Shown here piece by piece: positions 21,518-31,659 of a stretch of DNA of 64,000 bases. Origin of the DNA: Dermacentor variabilis. Lineage: Eukaryota > Arthropoda > Arachnida > Ixodida > Ixodidae. The notes under the pieces are model-generated. The model was given only the letters and a program-made list of their open reading frames with translations. It did no database searches and was not told the DNA's origin. The stretch is taken from contig NC_134571.1 of assembly GCF_050947875.1 (NCBI RefSeq), positions 224,512,024-224,576,023 on the forward strand. Reading direction: 5' to 3'. A program made the translations under genes and the position numbers. Within the stretch, counting starts at the first letter, position 1. Each line of letters begins with the position of its first letter.

Positions 21518-24500
21518 AGATAGATAGATAGATAGATAAACTTTATTAAAAGAATAATCAGAAAAACCGCTAATGGTCGGGGCCCTTAGTCCAGGGCTCC
21601 GCTGGCTCTTGCCATCTTCTCAGCTCCCTTAATCAGCTTGAGCTGGTCGTCGAGGGCCGAGCTGGACAGCAGTGCCTCTCATTGCTCCCCCGTTATGTTC
21701 GTGTCTGGGTGTTCTATGTTGTGTAGTGTGCACTCCCACGTAATGTGGTATAGGGTTGGTGTGGCCCCACACCATGGGCATTCGTCCCTGTAGGCTGTGG
21801 GGTGTATCCGATGTAATATGTGTAGGTTCGTGTAAGTGCCTGTCTGGAGCCTACGCCAGGCAGCGGCATCTTCTGTCTTTAGGTTTCGATGGGGTGGTGG
21901 ATATCGCAAGCAACACCCTCTGTGGTAGTTCACGATGGCTGAATACTCGAGGTCGACAGGGTCCAGGTCTTCTGCAGCCGGCATGATGAGTGCTCGGTTA
22001 TATACGAATCCTCGATCTGCTCTGTCGGCTTGCAGGTTGCCGGTGATGCCAGTGTGGCCGGGTATCCAGATGATAGTTTGGGTGGCGAAGTCCTCAGAGT
22101 CCTCCTTGAGTATTCCGGCTAGGACTTGTGCAGCAGGTCTTCCAATTCTACCCTGTAGGAAGTTGCGGCAGGCCTGCTGGGAATCCGTGAGGATCGTCAA
22201 TGGTTGATTTGCGTGTAGGCCCTCGCGGATGGCTAACGCGATGGCCAGCTCTTCGGCTTCCGTAATCGTGCAGGGGCGGGTCGATGCCGTGGAGGTAACG
22301 TGGCCTCGGTGGTCGCATGCCACTGCAACTGCGCCCTTGTTGTTCGTCCCATACATGGCGGCGTTCGTAAACCGGGCCGTTGTACTGAACCTGAACGCTT
22401 TCTCCATGTACTGGGCCCTTGCTCTCCTCCTGCCGGAGTGTAGGTTAGGGTCCATGTTGCGTGGTATCGGGGCAACGTGAAACCTGTCCTGGACGTGACG
22501 AGGTATCAAGCAGGTTTCTTGGGTTCGTGTTGTTATTGCTGGGAACCCCAAGGTTCGTAGGACCTGCCGGCCCGTGCGAGTCCGCGCAAGTCTCTGTTGT
22601 TGCGAGACGTAATGGGCTTCTGTCAGTTCGCTGAGGGTGTTGTGCAACCCTAGCGCCAATAATTTTTCAGTCGATGTACTCATCGGCAGGCGGAGAGCGG
22701 TCTTCAAAGCCATCCTCAAAAGTGTGTCGGCCTGCTTTGTCTCGGACTGTGTGAGGTGGTAGTAAGGCAGGCTGTATGTGATTCTGCTCACAACCAGGCT
22801 ACTGACCAGTCGGAGGGTGTCCCTTTCCTTCATGCCTCTGTTCTTGGATGTTACGCGGGAGATCATGCGTGATGCCGCCTTGACACTGGTTTTAAGGAGC
22901 GCAAGGGTGCGTGTGGCCCGCTGGTTGGACTGCAGCCACATGCCCAGCACCCTCAGCAATGGCTTCTCTGGTATGAGGCCCCCGTTGAGGCGTACCTCGA
23001 GTCTTCTTGTTGGGTCTGTGGGGACTGTGTGGTTACCCCTGCCTCGCCAGACTCGTAGAAGCTCAGATTTGCTGCAGTTTGCAGCCGTTCTTCTTTTTCA
23101 ACGAGGGACCCTGCTGTGGTCCAGAGCGTTATATCGTCTGCGTAGATTGCGTGCCGAAGACCTGCTACGTCCTGCAGTTTGCTTGCGAGACCGATCATGG
23201 CGACGTTGAACAGCGTGGGAGAGATGACAGCACCTTGTAGTGTGCCCTTGTTGGGAGGGTGGTACACTGGTCCACCGTGCGGTGGCTCAGGAAGCTTTGA
23301 ACATACTTGTACGTTCGCTCGCCGCAGTTGGTGTTGGCCAGCCCTTCTAGGATTCCTTGGTGGATGACGTTGTCAAAAGCCCCTTTGATGTCGATTGCTA
23401 GGATGACGTGCTCGCCGCTGCGGGAAACGTTACTGAGGACTTCTTCCTTGATTTGAAGTAGCACATCTTGTGTAGACAGGCCTGCGGGGAAACCGAACAT
23501 GGTGTCCGGTAGGTGTTTGTTATCTTCCAAGTGTCTCTGTAGTCTCGTGTTTATAATTTTTTCGTACACCTTGCCGAGGCAGGACGTGAGCGATATGGGT
23601 CTGAGGTTTTCAACTGCCGATTTCTTGCCCGGTTTAGGGATCATGATTATTCGTGCGTGTTTCCACATCGCCGGTACCAGTCCTTGTTCCCAGTGTTGGT
23701 TGAGAAAGGCCGTGAGCGCGGAGATAGACTTGTCGCTCAGGTTTCTGATCATCGAATTCGTGATTTGGTCCGTGCCCACCGCTGTGTTACGGGTGGTGGC
23801 TGCGATGACTGCTCTCAATTCGTTTTCGGTGATCGGTTCGTCCATTAGTGGGTTGGGTTGTCCTGTGTAGGGTGTTCTACATGGTTGTGTGGGAGTGGGA
23901 TCTCCATAGCACTTGGTCTTGATGGCATCGATGAGGTCTTGTTGGCTGCCTGGGTAGGTGTGTAGTAACCGTTCCAGAGCCCTGTGTCCTTCTTCTTTGG
24001 TTTTGGTGGGGTCCAGGATGGCTTTGAGGATGTGCCACGTCTTGGCCGTGTCCAGCGTGCCACCGAAGGAGTCACAGAATCTATGCCAGTTCGCTGAGGC
24101 GAGTTGCATGGCATATTCTTCTGCTTCCGCTGTTATTTGTGCTATGCGCGTCTTCAGTTTCCTGTTATATTTCTGTTTTTTCCAGCGGCGGGTAAGGCCC
24201 CTTTTGGCATCCCACAGGTGTAGTAAGTGGGGATCCACCTCTGGGGACTCTTCCGTTCTGGCGATTTCCTTTGTGTGGCGTTGTTTATGTCGACGGAGAT
24301 TGTCGCACCAGTCTTCCAGGTTCGTGATTGTGTCGGCATCCTGTTCTTGGGCTTCCCTGATTTTGCGCCAGTCAGTAAGTTTAGCTGTGCCGATCTGCCT
24401 GCGTAGGCGTCCAGTCTGTAGTGTTATGTTTAGTATGTAGTGATCGCTGCCTAGGTTTTCGAGTGTGTTCAGCCATTTGGCTCGCGTGGTTTGAGTGATG

Positions 24501-24710
24501 AAGGCGAGGTCGGGAGTGGTGTCGCGTGTTACGCTGTTCCCTTCCCTCGTTGGTATGTTCGGGTCTGTCATGAGTGTGAGGTGACACTGCTCAATTAGTG
24601 TTTGTAGCTGGAGACCCTTCCAATCCTGCCTCTGGTACCCCCATAGCGTGTTCTGAGCGTTGAAGTCGCCTATTATTACCAGGGGACTGTCTTTAGCGAG
24701 GCGGAGGGTG

Positions 24711-25730
24711 AGTGAGTGAGTTAGTGAGTGAATAAACTTTTATTTGGTCCAGCAAAGCGCGATAAAGCGCGCACCTGGCTAATCCCACGACGGGACTGAC
24801 AGATCTAGTCTGCCGGCCCGATCGCGGGCGCGCTGGACGGCCAGGATTTGATCCTCAAAGACGGGACTTCGCAGGAGCGCGTCCCGCTCTTCCTTGGTGA
24901 ACTTCGGGCCCCGCGACCCGCACTCCCAGAGCATATGAGGCAACGTAGCTACCTCACCACAGGCCACGCAAGAACAATTTGGATAAATCTCGGGATATAT
25001 GCTATTAAGGGACGCCGGATTTGGGTACGAGTTCGTTTGCAGAAGTCTTAGTGACCGCCTGCGGCCTGCTTAACTTGGAGTGAGGCGGGGGAAAACCCTT
25101 CTCTCTAAGTAGAAGAATTTAGTGATTTCATTGTGTGTGAGAGGAGCGTCTCTGTGTCCGGGGAGAGAGTCGCCCGATCCGAGGGCAGCGCGGTCGGTAA
25201 AGCCACGCGCAGCCTCGTGGGCAGACTCGTTGAGGTTCAGAGGAACCCCCTCAATCGCCCCGACGTGTGCAGGGAACCAAAGGATCGAGTGCATGGAGGT
25301 GTTGCCGTGTTTGGCGCCTTTCAGAATTTGAACTACCTGCCGGGCTACCCGGCCTTTCTGGTATGCCCTGATGGCGGCTTTCGAATCGCTATACACCCTG
25401 TCTCTCCGACCGTCTTGCATGGCGAGTGCAATGGCCACTTGCTCGGCCACCTCTGGGTTCGTCGTCCGGACGGAAGCACAGTTGATAACTTTGCTCAGCG
25501 CGTCAACGACGGAAACCGCAAAAGCCTTGCCGTCTCGGTATGCAGCTGCGTCCACGAAGCTTGCTGCGATTTTGTCCCTGTTTACTTGCTTTAGTATATT
25601 CGATGCTCTTGCCTTGCGACGACCTGCGTTGTGAACGGGATGAACGTTGCGGGGCAAAGGGGCGACCACGATCTTCTCCCCTATTTCTCTGGGGATTTGG
25701 GTGTCTTCAGCCAAGTTCTTGGTTGGTGCG
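24711..25730 (-). mobile_element. second I-like LINE, 5'-truncated, nested, with 10-bp target duplication
   Basis: Exact GCGGAGGGTG repeats at 24701-24710 and 25731-25740 bound the insertion. The tail, read on the minus strand, is (CTCACT)n-like after a polyadenylation signal (AATAAA near 24731 on the plus strand reads as part of a TTTATT on the minus). Only the end of ORF2 is present. Deleting the insert and one repeat rejoins the host LINE endonuclease as GDTLR-LAKDSP in one frame. Confidence 0.92.
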
Positions 25731-25747
25731 GCGGAGGGTGTCCCCAA
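24779..25747 (-). pseudogene. RNase H and cysteine-rich C-terminus of the nested LINE
   Basis: RNase H would degrade the RNA of the RNA-DNA hybrid. The 225-codon frame contains SFVDAAAYRDGKAFAVSV (first D), PEVAEQVAIALAMQDG (E), RVYSDSKAAIRAYQKG (D) and SILWFPAHVGAIEG followed by NLNESAHEAARG. In this last motif the final catalytic acidic position is altered compared with NLxADxxAR. A stop near 25070 is followed by the C-terminal domain at 24967-24779, with LPHMLWECGSRGPKFTKEE and AVQRARDRAGRLDLSVPSW. The open frame reaches a few codons into flanking DNA on the right. No reverse transcriptase is present. Confidence 0.85.
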
Positions 25748-26122
25748 AGAGTTTTCCTATGTTTGCCCGCCTTTGGCTGGGGGGGCAATAAATGTTGAGG
25801 ATGAAGGCGCTCTGTTTCTGGTTGCCTTTGTATATTATTTCGAGAAGTACGTGTAGTATGTCCACGTCGTCTATGGGTTTGTGTTGTATGGTTGTGATGT
25901 TTCTGTCTACTAGTGTGGCTACCTTCCCACTTGTCGTCTTGACTTGTGTGGTATTCTTCGTACCCATGTAGTGTTGATCGGGTACCGGGCTCTTGTAGGG
26001 CTATGACCCCCGGTGGCTTTGAGGAATGGGCGATCAATTGTGTCAGCAGCCCTTTCTTCCTCCGGAACCCACGGCAGTTCCATTGCCAAATTTCTAAGTT
26101 TTCTTTGACTTGCCTGTATCGT

Positions 26123-28645
26123 CTAGGCATTGTTGGACGTTGTGGTCGGTGACGTTACGATTTGGTTCGGTGCTGCTACAGGTGTGGCCTTGTAAAGGTT
26201 CTGTCGTAGCGTCTTCCGCAGTTTTATGGAGTGAAGCTGGTTCCTAAGCTTGCTATCTACAGTGGATTCCATGTGTTTTAACGCGATAGCGTTAAGGAGC
26301 TCGTGTCGCAGAAAAGCCGGTGTCGTCGGCGTCGGTGTCGGCGTCCGCGGCGTTGGCCATGAGCGATAAATCACGGCAGGCACTTCATAAATAAAAAGCA
26401 ACTACCAAGATGGGCTGGGTGGGAATCGAACCAGGGTCTCCGGAGTGTGAGACGGAGACGTTACCACTGAGCCACGAGTTCGATGCTTCAAAGCGGTACA
26501 AAAGCTCCTCTAGTGAACGCGGTGTTGCCTTAGAAACGAGCTGTTTCTAAGGCTCAGGCGTGCGTCGTTGTCGCGCCGAACGCTGCGTTGCTCGACGCTC
26601 ACCGCGTCCGATGGGGGGCGCGTAGTCGCTGCGCCGTAGCCCATTGTCTTACACACCTTGGCGGGTCGACGGGAACGCTGCCGCGTTCCACTCTTGAAGG
26701 CGAAGCTTAAGCGTCCTCCAATTTTTATTGCTGCATCTGTGCGTTGTATTGCAGTCTGTGTTATTTGTTCCAACTGGGCGCGTGTAGCGTCCATGAAGGC
26801 TTGCATCTGGTTGCGGATGGCATCGACATGGGTTTGTAGGTCGATGATGTCCTTGTGCGGAGCCATCTCTTGTGATATTTGTGTGAGCTGTATCACTTGT
26901 TGTTTGAGTTGTCTGTTTTCTTGTGTGAGTGTTTGTATCTGTGCGCGCATGGTGGCGAGTTCCTGTTCCAATTTAACAGATAGTGGCGTCTGTGGTTTTT
27001 TATACGAGGGGGAGGCTACTGCTGCCCAGCTTACCTCGTGTACTTTGGTGGTAGTCCTCTTGGGTGAGGCTTCCTTGGTCTGTCGGTGGTGCTGCTGGGG
27101 CCCCTTGTCTTTGAGTGCCGCGGTGGCTGGTGCTGCCTGCTCTCCTTGTTTGGGCGTCGACCGAGATCGCCGTCTGGGCGACCGAAAGTGAGACCGGGGG
27201 CGAGAGCAGGAGCGGGACCTGGACCTTGGGTTGGAACCGGACCGGGATCCGTAGATGCTCGGAGACTCCGAGTAGTCGGAGTCTTCCCGCTCGGAGCTGA
27301 ACCATTGCGGGCGAAGGTCAGCCGCCTTGGTCGACTGAGTGACCGGGCGGGGCTGTCGTTGGGTTTTGGGTGTGCTGGTGGAGGTAGGCTTCCATCTGGG
27401 TGGAATGCGCTTGAGCTTGCTGTTGCACTCTGTTGCGGCCGTGAGATGGGCCCCTCCGCACAGGGCGCACTTCGGAACACAAGTGTGTCCGGCGTCTGGG
27501 TTAATGTGGTTGCAAACGTTGCACGCACGAACCGTTGGGTTGGGGCAGACGTCTGGTCGGTGTCCGGTGATTCTACAGATGGAGCAGAACTGCCTTGTCA
27601 GCTGGTAGTCTCGGCAAGGCATCTCCCCTCCGTAGGAATACACAAATCTAGGCACCTGGGGTCCCTCGAAGTGGAGTAGGGCTGTCTGGGATTGTCCGAG
27701 CATACAGGCCCGCACGATGCGGACTCCATGTGTGCGGACCCGAAGATTCGCCATAAGCTCTTCATCGCCGGTGCCTGCGTCGATGCCGTGTACGACACAT
27801 TTAAGCAGGCCCTCGGGTGTTGATAGATACACCTTCACAGGGTGTGATCGTCCGTGAAAGGTGAGGCTTATAATTTTCATGAGGGTGGCCGCCGTGGCCT
27901 CGTGAGGGGTGCTCACGATGATGATGTTCGAGCCGTGTCGCAGGCGGACGATGAAATCAACCCCCTTGCAGGTCGGCGCATCTCCGGTGGCTTGGAGGAT
28001 CGCCTTGGCCACCTGGTGGGTCTGTAGTTTTCGAACTATGAGGCCCGGGGTCGGGCGGATAATGATTTTCATGTCAGTGCGCGGGAGTGGAGGCGCGCGT
28101 CGGCGAGGCCTGCTCCTTGCAGCCGCGTCTTCAGAAATAGGTGTTCCGGCTCCGCTCTCTTCGCAGGTAGCTTGCGACGTGGCTTTCGCGGCGGCGGCTG
28201 GCGCCTGGGTTAGAGCTAGCCCTAACGGTGTGGCTTTCGATGGCGGGGTTTGCCCGACTAGGTCTTGCTCCCCAGTGGATTGTTGTTTTTGAAGACGGCG
28301 TTTCCGATGAAGGGAAACGACCGTTTGCCACTGAGATTCTTGATTGTGGAGCTGCTCCGAGAGGCCGGGAGACGGCCCAGGCAAGGCCTCGTCAGGCAGG
28401 GGTCTCGGGTGACTCTCGGATACGACTTCCATGGTTTCAGTGTCGGTGGGTTGGTGGGCAATGGTGCCTGGGTTTCCCGCGATCGTAGCGTTCTGGGCTG
28501 GGTCGCCCCCACAGCTCACCGTAGAAACGGTGGCTGCTTGCGGGTCTCCGAGCTCCCGCGCGCCAGCGTTCGGTGTTAGGGCTAACCCTACCGTCGGCGT
28601 GGCCGAACGAATAGGGCTGTCGTTGGTCTTAAAACTGCGGCTCAC
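26123..28645 (-). pseudogene. I-like LINE ORF1: zinc-knuckle, SR-rich, coiled-coil protein
   Basis: This is a gag-like RNA-binding protein, open for about 640 codons from 28645 to 26728. The start is uncertain: the first codon of the open frame is GTG and a TGA lies just upstream. A disordered proline/serine-rich N-terminal half is followed by three cysteine/histidine modules: CSICRITGHRPDVC (C-x2-C-x4-H-x4-C), CNVCNHINPDAGHTC and CALCGGAHLTAATEC. An arginine-serine stretch (SGSNPRSRSRSCSRPRSHF) follows, then a predicted coiled coil (TMRAQIQTLTQENRQLKQQV). The frame is cut at TDAAIK by an inserted repeat and resumes as HMESTVDSKL before a stop at 26123-26125. Without the insertion the reading would be continuous, so ORF1 was intact when it was hit. 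Confidence 0.85.
26281..26727 (-). mobile_element. tRNA-related repeat inserted in LINE ORF1
   Basis: The minus strand has a tRNA-like core (about 26405-26475) with A box TGGCTCAGTGGTAACG and a good B box GGTTCGATTCC. A tail after it is rich in CGACGCCGACACC-type units. The far right end shares two blocks with the repeat at 1021-1418. It is flanked by TTTTA at 26276-26280 and 26723-26727, consistent with a 5-bp target duplication that restores the LINE ORF1 frame when one copy is removed. Confidence 0.7.
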
Positions 28646-28690
28646 CGTGTGGCGTCCCGCTCAAAGCATTCGAAACGAAAATAAAAGATA

Positions 28691-29788
28691 GTCGGCGAAT
28701 CCACATGGGCTCTAAATAAGACGGCTATTCCGCTACCGTATTTTATACGTGATGAAGATAACCTGCGTTCTGGGCTGACTCCCCAAGTGCACACAAATTC
28801 CCTTTAACCGGTCACATAGAGACGTCATTTCAAAACATAATGTTCTTCCTTTCGCGGTTGAAATGAAGCCAAGGGCCAACGGAGCAAGAAGAACCCCCCA
28901 ATAGTAGAACCTAAAACTAAAATAAAGGTGCTTTATAATCTTGCTGTCCTGTACAAAAGGCCGGCCACCTTGAAGGCAGCATAAAAATATGAAATTTCAT
29001 CTCTACTCCTATTAAACCTAAAGAGGCACCAGGGTCGACAGCGCGCGTCTTCGTTTTCCTCTTTCCCGTCATCCCCAGCTTGACATCACGTGACTGGTAG
29101 TTGTGTGCACCAGATCACTTTATACCTACAAACTTGCCTAAGAAACACTTAAGATGCTTCTGGGCCTCTCACTTTCCATTAGCAGAGTTCCAACCTATCA
29201 ATTAACTCAAGTGGCCGGCGAATAAAAAGAAAGTTACTGCGCAACCGCACTGCATTACCGGCAAAAAAATGAATAAGTGAATGGCGTTCCAATTTCACTT
29301 TCTCTTCTAAATCTCTAAATTGAGATCACAAAAAGATATTAAACCGTTTAGTTTATTGACAAAGCCTCTACTTATTGCGATGAGAAGAGTATGAGCAGAT
29401 ATCTACATAATCAAACGGAGAGTTTGTTAGTCTCGATACTCGCCTCCTATAGCTTCAACGCACCTGACGCGTGCGCAAACTGCCACTGTTGAAAACGAAG
29501 ATGCCGCCCAAAAATTCGCCACCGTCAGAATTTTCGTTAATGAAAGGTTAATGAAAGGTGCCAACTTTTCAATGAAATGGCGTGTTGCCCTTTCCATTCC
29601 ATGTTTGCGCGCTTACCCTTCAGCAACACATCCCCGGCCAACTTGCCCCCAGCATTTCCTGTGAGCTCCGTTGTTAGCGTTCTGCACGAGTTGGGCATGC
29701 ACCTGGCAGAACAGTAACGACAAATTTCACCATGTCACCGATAACCTGAACCGCAGTGCACAGTGGCGTTCCAGTCAAGTTAAAAAGT
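28691..29788. other. no recognisable gene
   Basis: About 1.1 kb upstream of the I-like LINE. Its first part may hold that element's 5' untranslated region. I see no coding family, tRNA or repeat shared with the rest of the window. Confidence 0.5.
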
Positions 29789-29998
29789 AATTATGGCGTT
29801 TTACGTGCCAGAATAACGACCTGATTATGAGGCACGCCGTAGTGGGGGACTCCGGAAATTTTGACCACCTGGGACCCCGTTTAACATGCACCTAAATCTA
29901 AATACACGGGTGTTCTCGCATTTCGCTCCCGTCAAAATGCAGTCGCCGTGGCTGGGATTCGAGCCCACGACCTCGTGCTTGTAAGCCCGGCACTATAG
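29789..29998 (-). mobile_element. Ruka-like SINE, head incomplete
   Basis: The minus-strand body is nearly complete (GGTGTTCTCGCATTTCG and GGCACGCCGTAGTGGGGG on the plus strand). The tRNA-like head is cut at CACTATAGG, losing the A box while keeping the B box region GGGATTCGAGCCC. Confidence 0.85.
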
Positions 29999-30142
29999 GT
30001 AGGTTGCGAACGTAGTTCCCGCGCCTACTAGGGCGCCCCTCGCGGCGGCGAGCGCGCAGCCGGTAGGATGCCCCCGGCCCGCTTGCGTTCGGAACGCCTG
30101 TCTGCGCGCTGTTTCGCGCGTAGCTGTTGCCTTTTCTGAGCA

Positions 30143-30265
30143 ATGCCGAAGTGCAACACGAATTGCTGTGTAGTGGGCTGGAACAGCACGTACAGCAACT
30201 CACCAGGAGCGAAGTTTTACAGGTTTCCGAGCCTACCGTATGAAATAGAACGGCGTCAACACTGA
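30143..30265 (+). pseudogene. THAP zinc-finger start, truncated at 40 codons
   Basis: ATG 30143 opens a 40-residue frame, MPKCNTNCCVVGW then NSTYSNSPGAKFYRFPSLPY, ending at TGA 30263-30265. It matches the beginning of THAP domains: an initiator-proximal cysteine pair, then the hydrophobic FYRFPS block. The second half (the C-x2-H pair and AVPTIF box) is missing because a stop and a Penelope-like tail follow directly. THAP domains bind DNA in host regulators and in P-element transposases, so this could be a host exon copy or a transposon remnant. The GC-rich DNA upstream (30003-30140) could be its promoter region. Confidence 0.55.
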
Positions 30266-30269
30266 ATCG

Positions 30270-30400
30270 CGCTTGTCCGACGGCAGGACTGAAGAACAGG
30301 ACTCAACAAGAACACACACGACAGGACTGTTCTGTTATTCTGAGTCCTGTTCTTCTGCGCCTTGCCTTTACTAATTCAAGCATGAACCAACTAGCCCAAG
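30270..30400 (+). repeat. hairpin plus AACCAACTAGCCCAAG motif, likely Penelope-like terminal remnant
   Basis: A perfect 15-bp inverted repeat (GAAGAACAGGACTCA at 30291-30305 and its complement at 30341-30355) is followed by CTTCTGCGCC and GAACCAACTAGCCCAAGCA (about 30382-30400). The same hairpin-plus-motif arrangement occurs in reverse at 61701-61852. Assignment to a Penelope-like end is inferred from general similarity to the 3' region at 50.05-50.13 kb and from memory. Confidence 0.45.
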
Positions 30401-30445
30401 CAAGAGCTTTACATGCCAAGTATGTTAACGCTGAATTCGTTGCTT

Positions 30446-30723
30446 TTACAGCAATGATGGCAGCAACGGGACATCTGCACTGCGTACCAGGATATGCAGC
30501 GAACAAAGTAGTTTGTTTCCACACTGTACCGCAGTAAAGCTGTGGAACTCTTTCCCAATCATCTCCCATTCAAATAACGTCAGGGTTAGCTGAGAGCTAC
30601 GTGGAGGGCCTGCAGCTGGCTCAGCTGGCATACACCCTTCTGCACCTAGCATATCAACCAAGGGGCAGTTGAGATCACCAAAATAGTTGACGACGTGGTT
30701 TATTGGAACCTCCTTTGCACGCA
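30446..30723 (-). other. possible second exon downstream of the SWIM segment
   Basis: A minus-strand open frame follows an acceptor-like TTTTTCAG at 30724-30731. It reads KEVPINHVVNYFGDLNCPL, then TLTLFEWEMIGKEFHSFTAV, and stops at 30446. The composition is protein-like, but I do not recognise a family. Its placement 120 bp beyond the SWIM segment in the same orientation is the only reason to link them. Confidence 0.3.
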
Positions 30724-30851
30724 CTGAAAAATCGCAACATAAAAAGTCTCGAACTTCCAGTAACTTTGGCGAAAATATTTTCCCAGCATAGTCTAACGCA
30801 ACTAGTAAGCTCCTCACTTTTTTGTGTTTGGGGTGAGCAACGTTAGCATAC

Positions 30852-31010
30852 CTCGGTTAAGTCTTACGAGGCTTTCGTACGCCCCACGTTCTTGGATGAG
30901 ATGTTTTCGATTCCCATTTGCTGTCCTACTACCGCGGCGTGCTTGCACTTCCCTGCGATGCCAGCACGGCAATCGCAGCTCCCCGCTAGGCTCTGTCTGC
31001 TGTCGCCGAT
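30852..31010 (-). pseudogene. SWIM-type zinc-finger exon-like segment
   Basis: On the minus strand a TTCTTGCAG acceptor-like sequence (31011-31019) precedes a 159-base segment ending before GTATGC, a donor-like site. Its reading gives GSCDCRAGIAGKCKHAAVVG, a C-x-C...C-x-H pattern matching SWIM zinc fingers, which mediate DNA or protein contacts. Codon 49 is TAA (30864-30866), four codons before the donor. It could therefore be a broken exon or a terminal exon. A further exon-like frame lies at 30446-30723 on the same strand. I cannot tell whether this is a host gene or a copy. Confidence 0.45.
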
Positions 31011-31017
31011 CTGCAAG

Positions 31018-31659
31018 AATCAATGTCACCTATAATTTCATGCGTCCACATCGTAGATAACGAAGTAACTTACGCTGAGCTTCACGCATCTCGCTGGTGC
31101 GCTGATTTTCGTTTGCGGAATACACCTAGCAGTCCCTTCCGATCAGTGCGAGTTCAGCAGTTCCCTCATGTCCCACCCTGCTTCAAATAGACGACCTCCT
31201 TTCTATAAATTCTTTCTACGAAAAAAACTGTCAAGATCATGTAATTCCCGAAGCCCGGCTAAAATTAATATCGGCACGCTGTTTCGTGCGATCCCTACCG
31301 TTTCATAGGGCGCCAAACACGCAGCGCGAGCCGCTGACGCTGTGAGTGATCCTACCGCATTCGAGCAACTATTCGTCAGATGGCGCTAGGGGTCCGAAAG
31401 ACAGGGCGCCGCCTAGGAGTTGCAACGTGCCCATAGCCACTAAGCAACCACGGCGAGTTTCAAGTGAAGTTCTATCTTGAGTATTGCTTATGTAAACATT
31501 GGTTGATTTGTGTGCCTGGTGTTTTGTGATAGAATACATCACAGCTGAGCTGCTTAGAACAGTCAAACTCTGGGCTTTTCTGCATGTGTTTTATTTTTCT
31601 GCGCTTATTTCCGTCTCCATACTAACAGCTCACCGTTCATAGTTCTTTACATCCTTCTC
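31018..31659. other. no recognisable gene; tiny SINE-head fragment
   Basis: Mostly unassigned. At 31431-31457 the plus strand has CCATAGCCACTAAGCAACC and CACGGCGAG, matching the tRNA-like head of the Ruka-like SINE in minus orientation without its body. Confidence 0.5.

Larger units (their letters stand above)
21679..26130 (-). pseudogene. I-like LINE ORF2: endonuclease, reverse transcriptase, RNase H
   Basis: ORF2 starts at ATG 26130 (MPRRYRQVKENLEIWQWNCRG in outline) and its start overlaps the ORF1 stop. Endonuclease: IWQWNCRGFRRKKG, VIALQEPGT, a frameshift near 25950, then FILNIYCPPSQRR and GDTLR. An inserted LINE follows, after which LAKDSPLVIIGDFNAQ and LGSDHYILN appear. Reverse transcriptase: NTAVGTDQITNSMIRN, ENLRPISLTSCLGKVYEK, LAIDIKGAFDNVIHQ, a shift near 23230, GTLQGAVISPTLFNVA and YADD (23133-23144). 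After another shift near 22955 comes RNase H: FTNAAMYGTNNKGAV (N where the first D is expected), AEELAIALAI, ILTDSQQACRNFL and WIPGHTGITGNLQADR. The tail has CPWCGATPTLYHITWEC. It is inactive. Confidence 0.88.
21518..28690 (-). mobile_element. I-like LINE with RNase H, interrupted by two later insertions
   Basis: On the minus strand a long ORF1 (28645 to 26123) is followed by ORF2 (26130 to 21679) with endonuclease, reverse transcriptase, RNase H and a cysteine-rich tail. A short 3' UTR ends in a (TATC)n tail at 21518-21537. RNase H after reverse transcriptase marks the I-like group. ORF1 is split by a repeat at 26281-26727, and the endonuclease by a second LINE at 24711-25730. Removing them leaves about 5.7 kb. 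The 5' boundary is approximate. Confidence 0.88.

Noticed and set aside
26510..26727. C-terminal 70 codons of the long minus-strand frame in the I-like LINE
   Set aside because: These codons come from the inserted repeat, not from ORF1, whose true end lies at 26275-26123.
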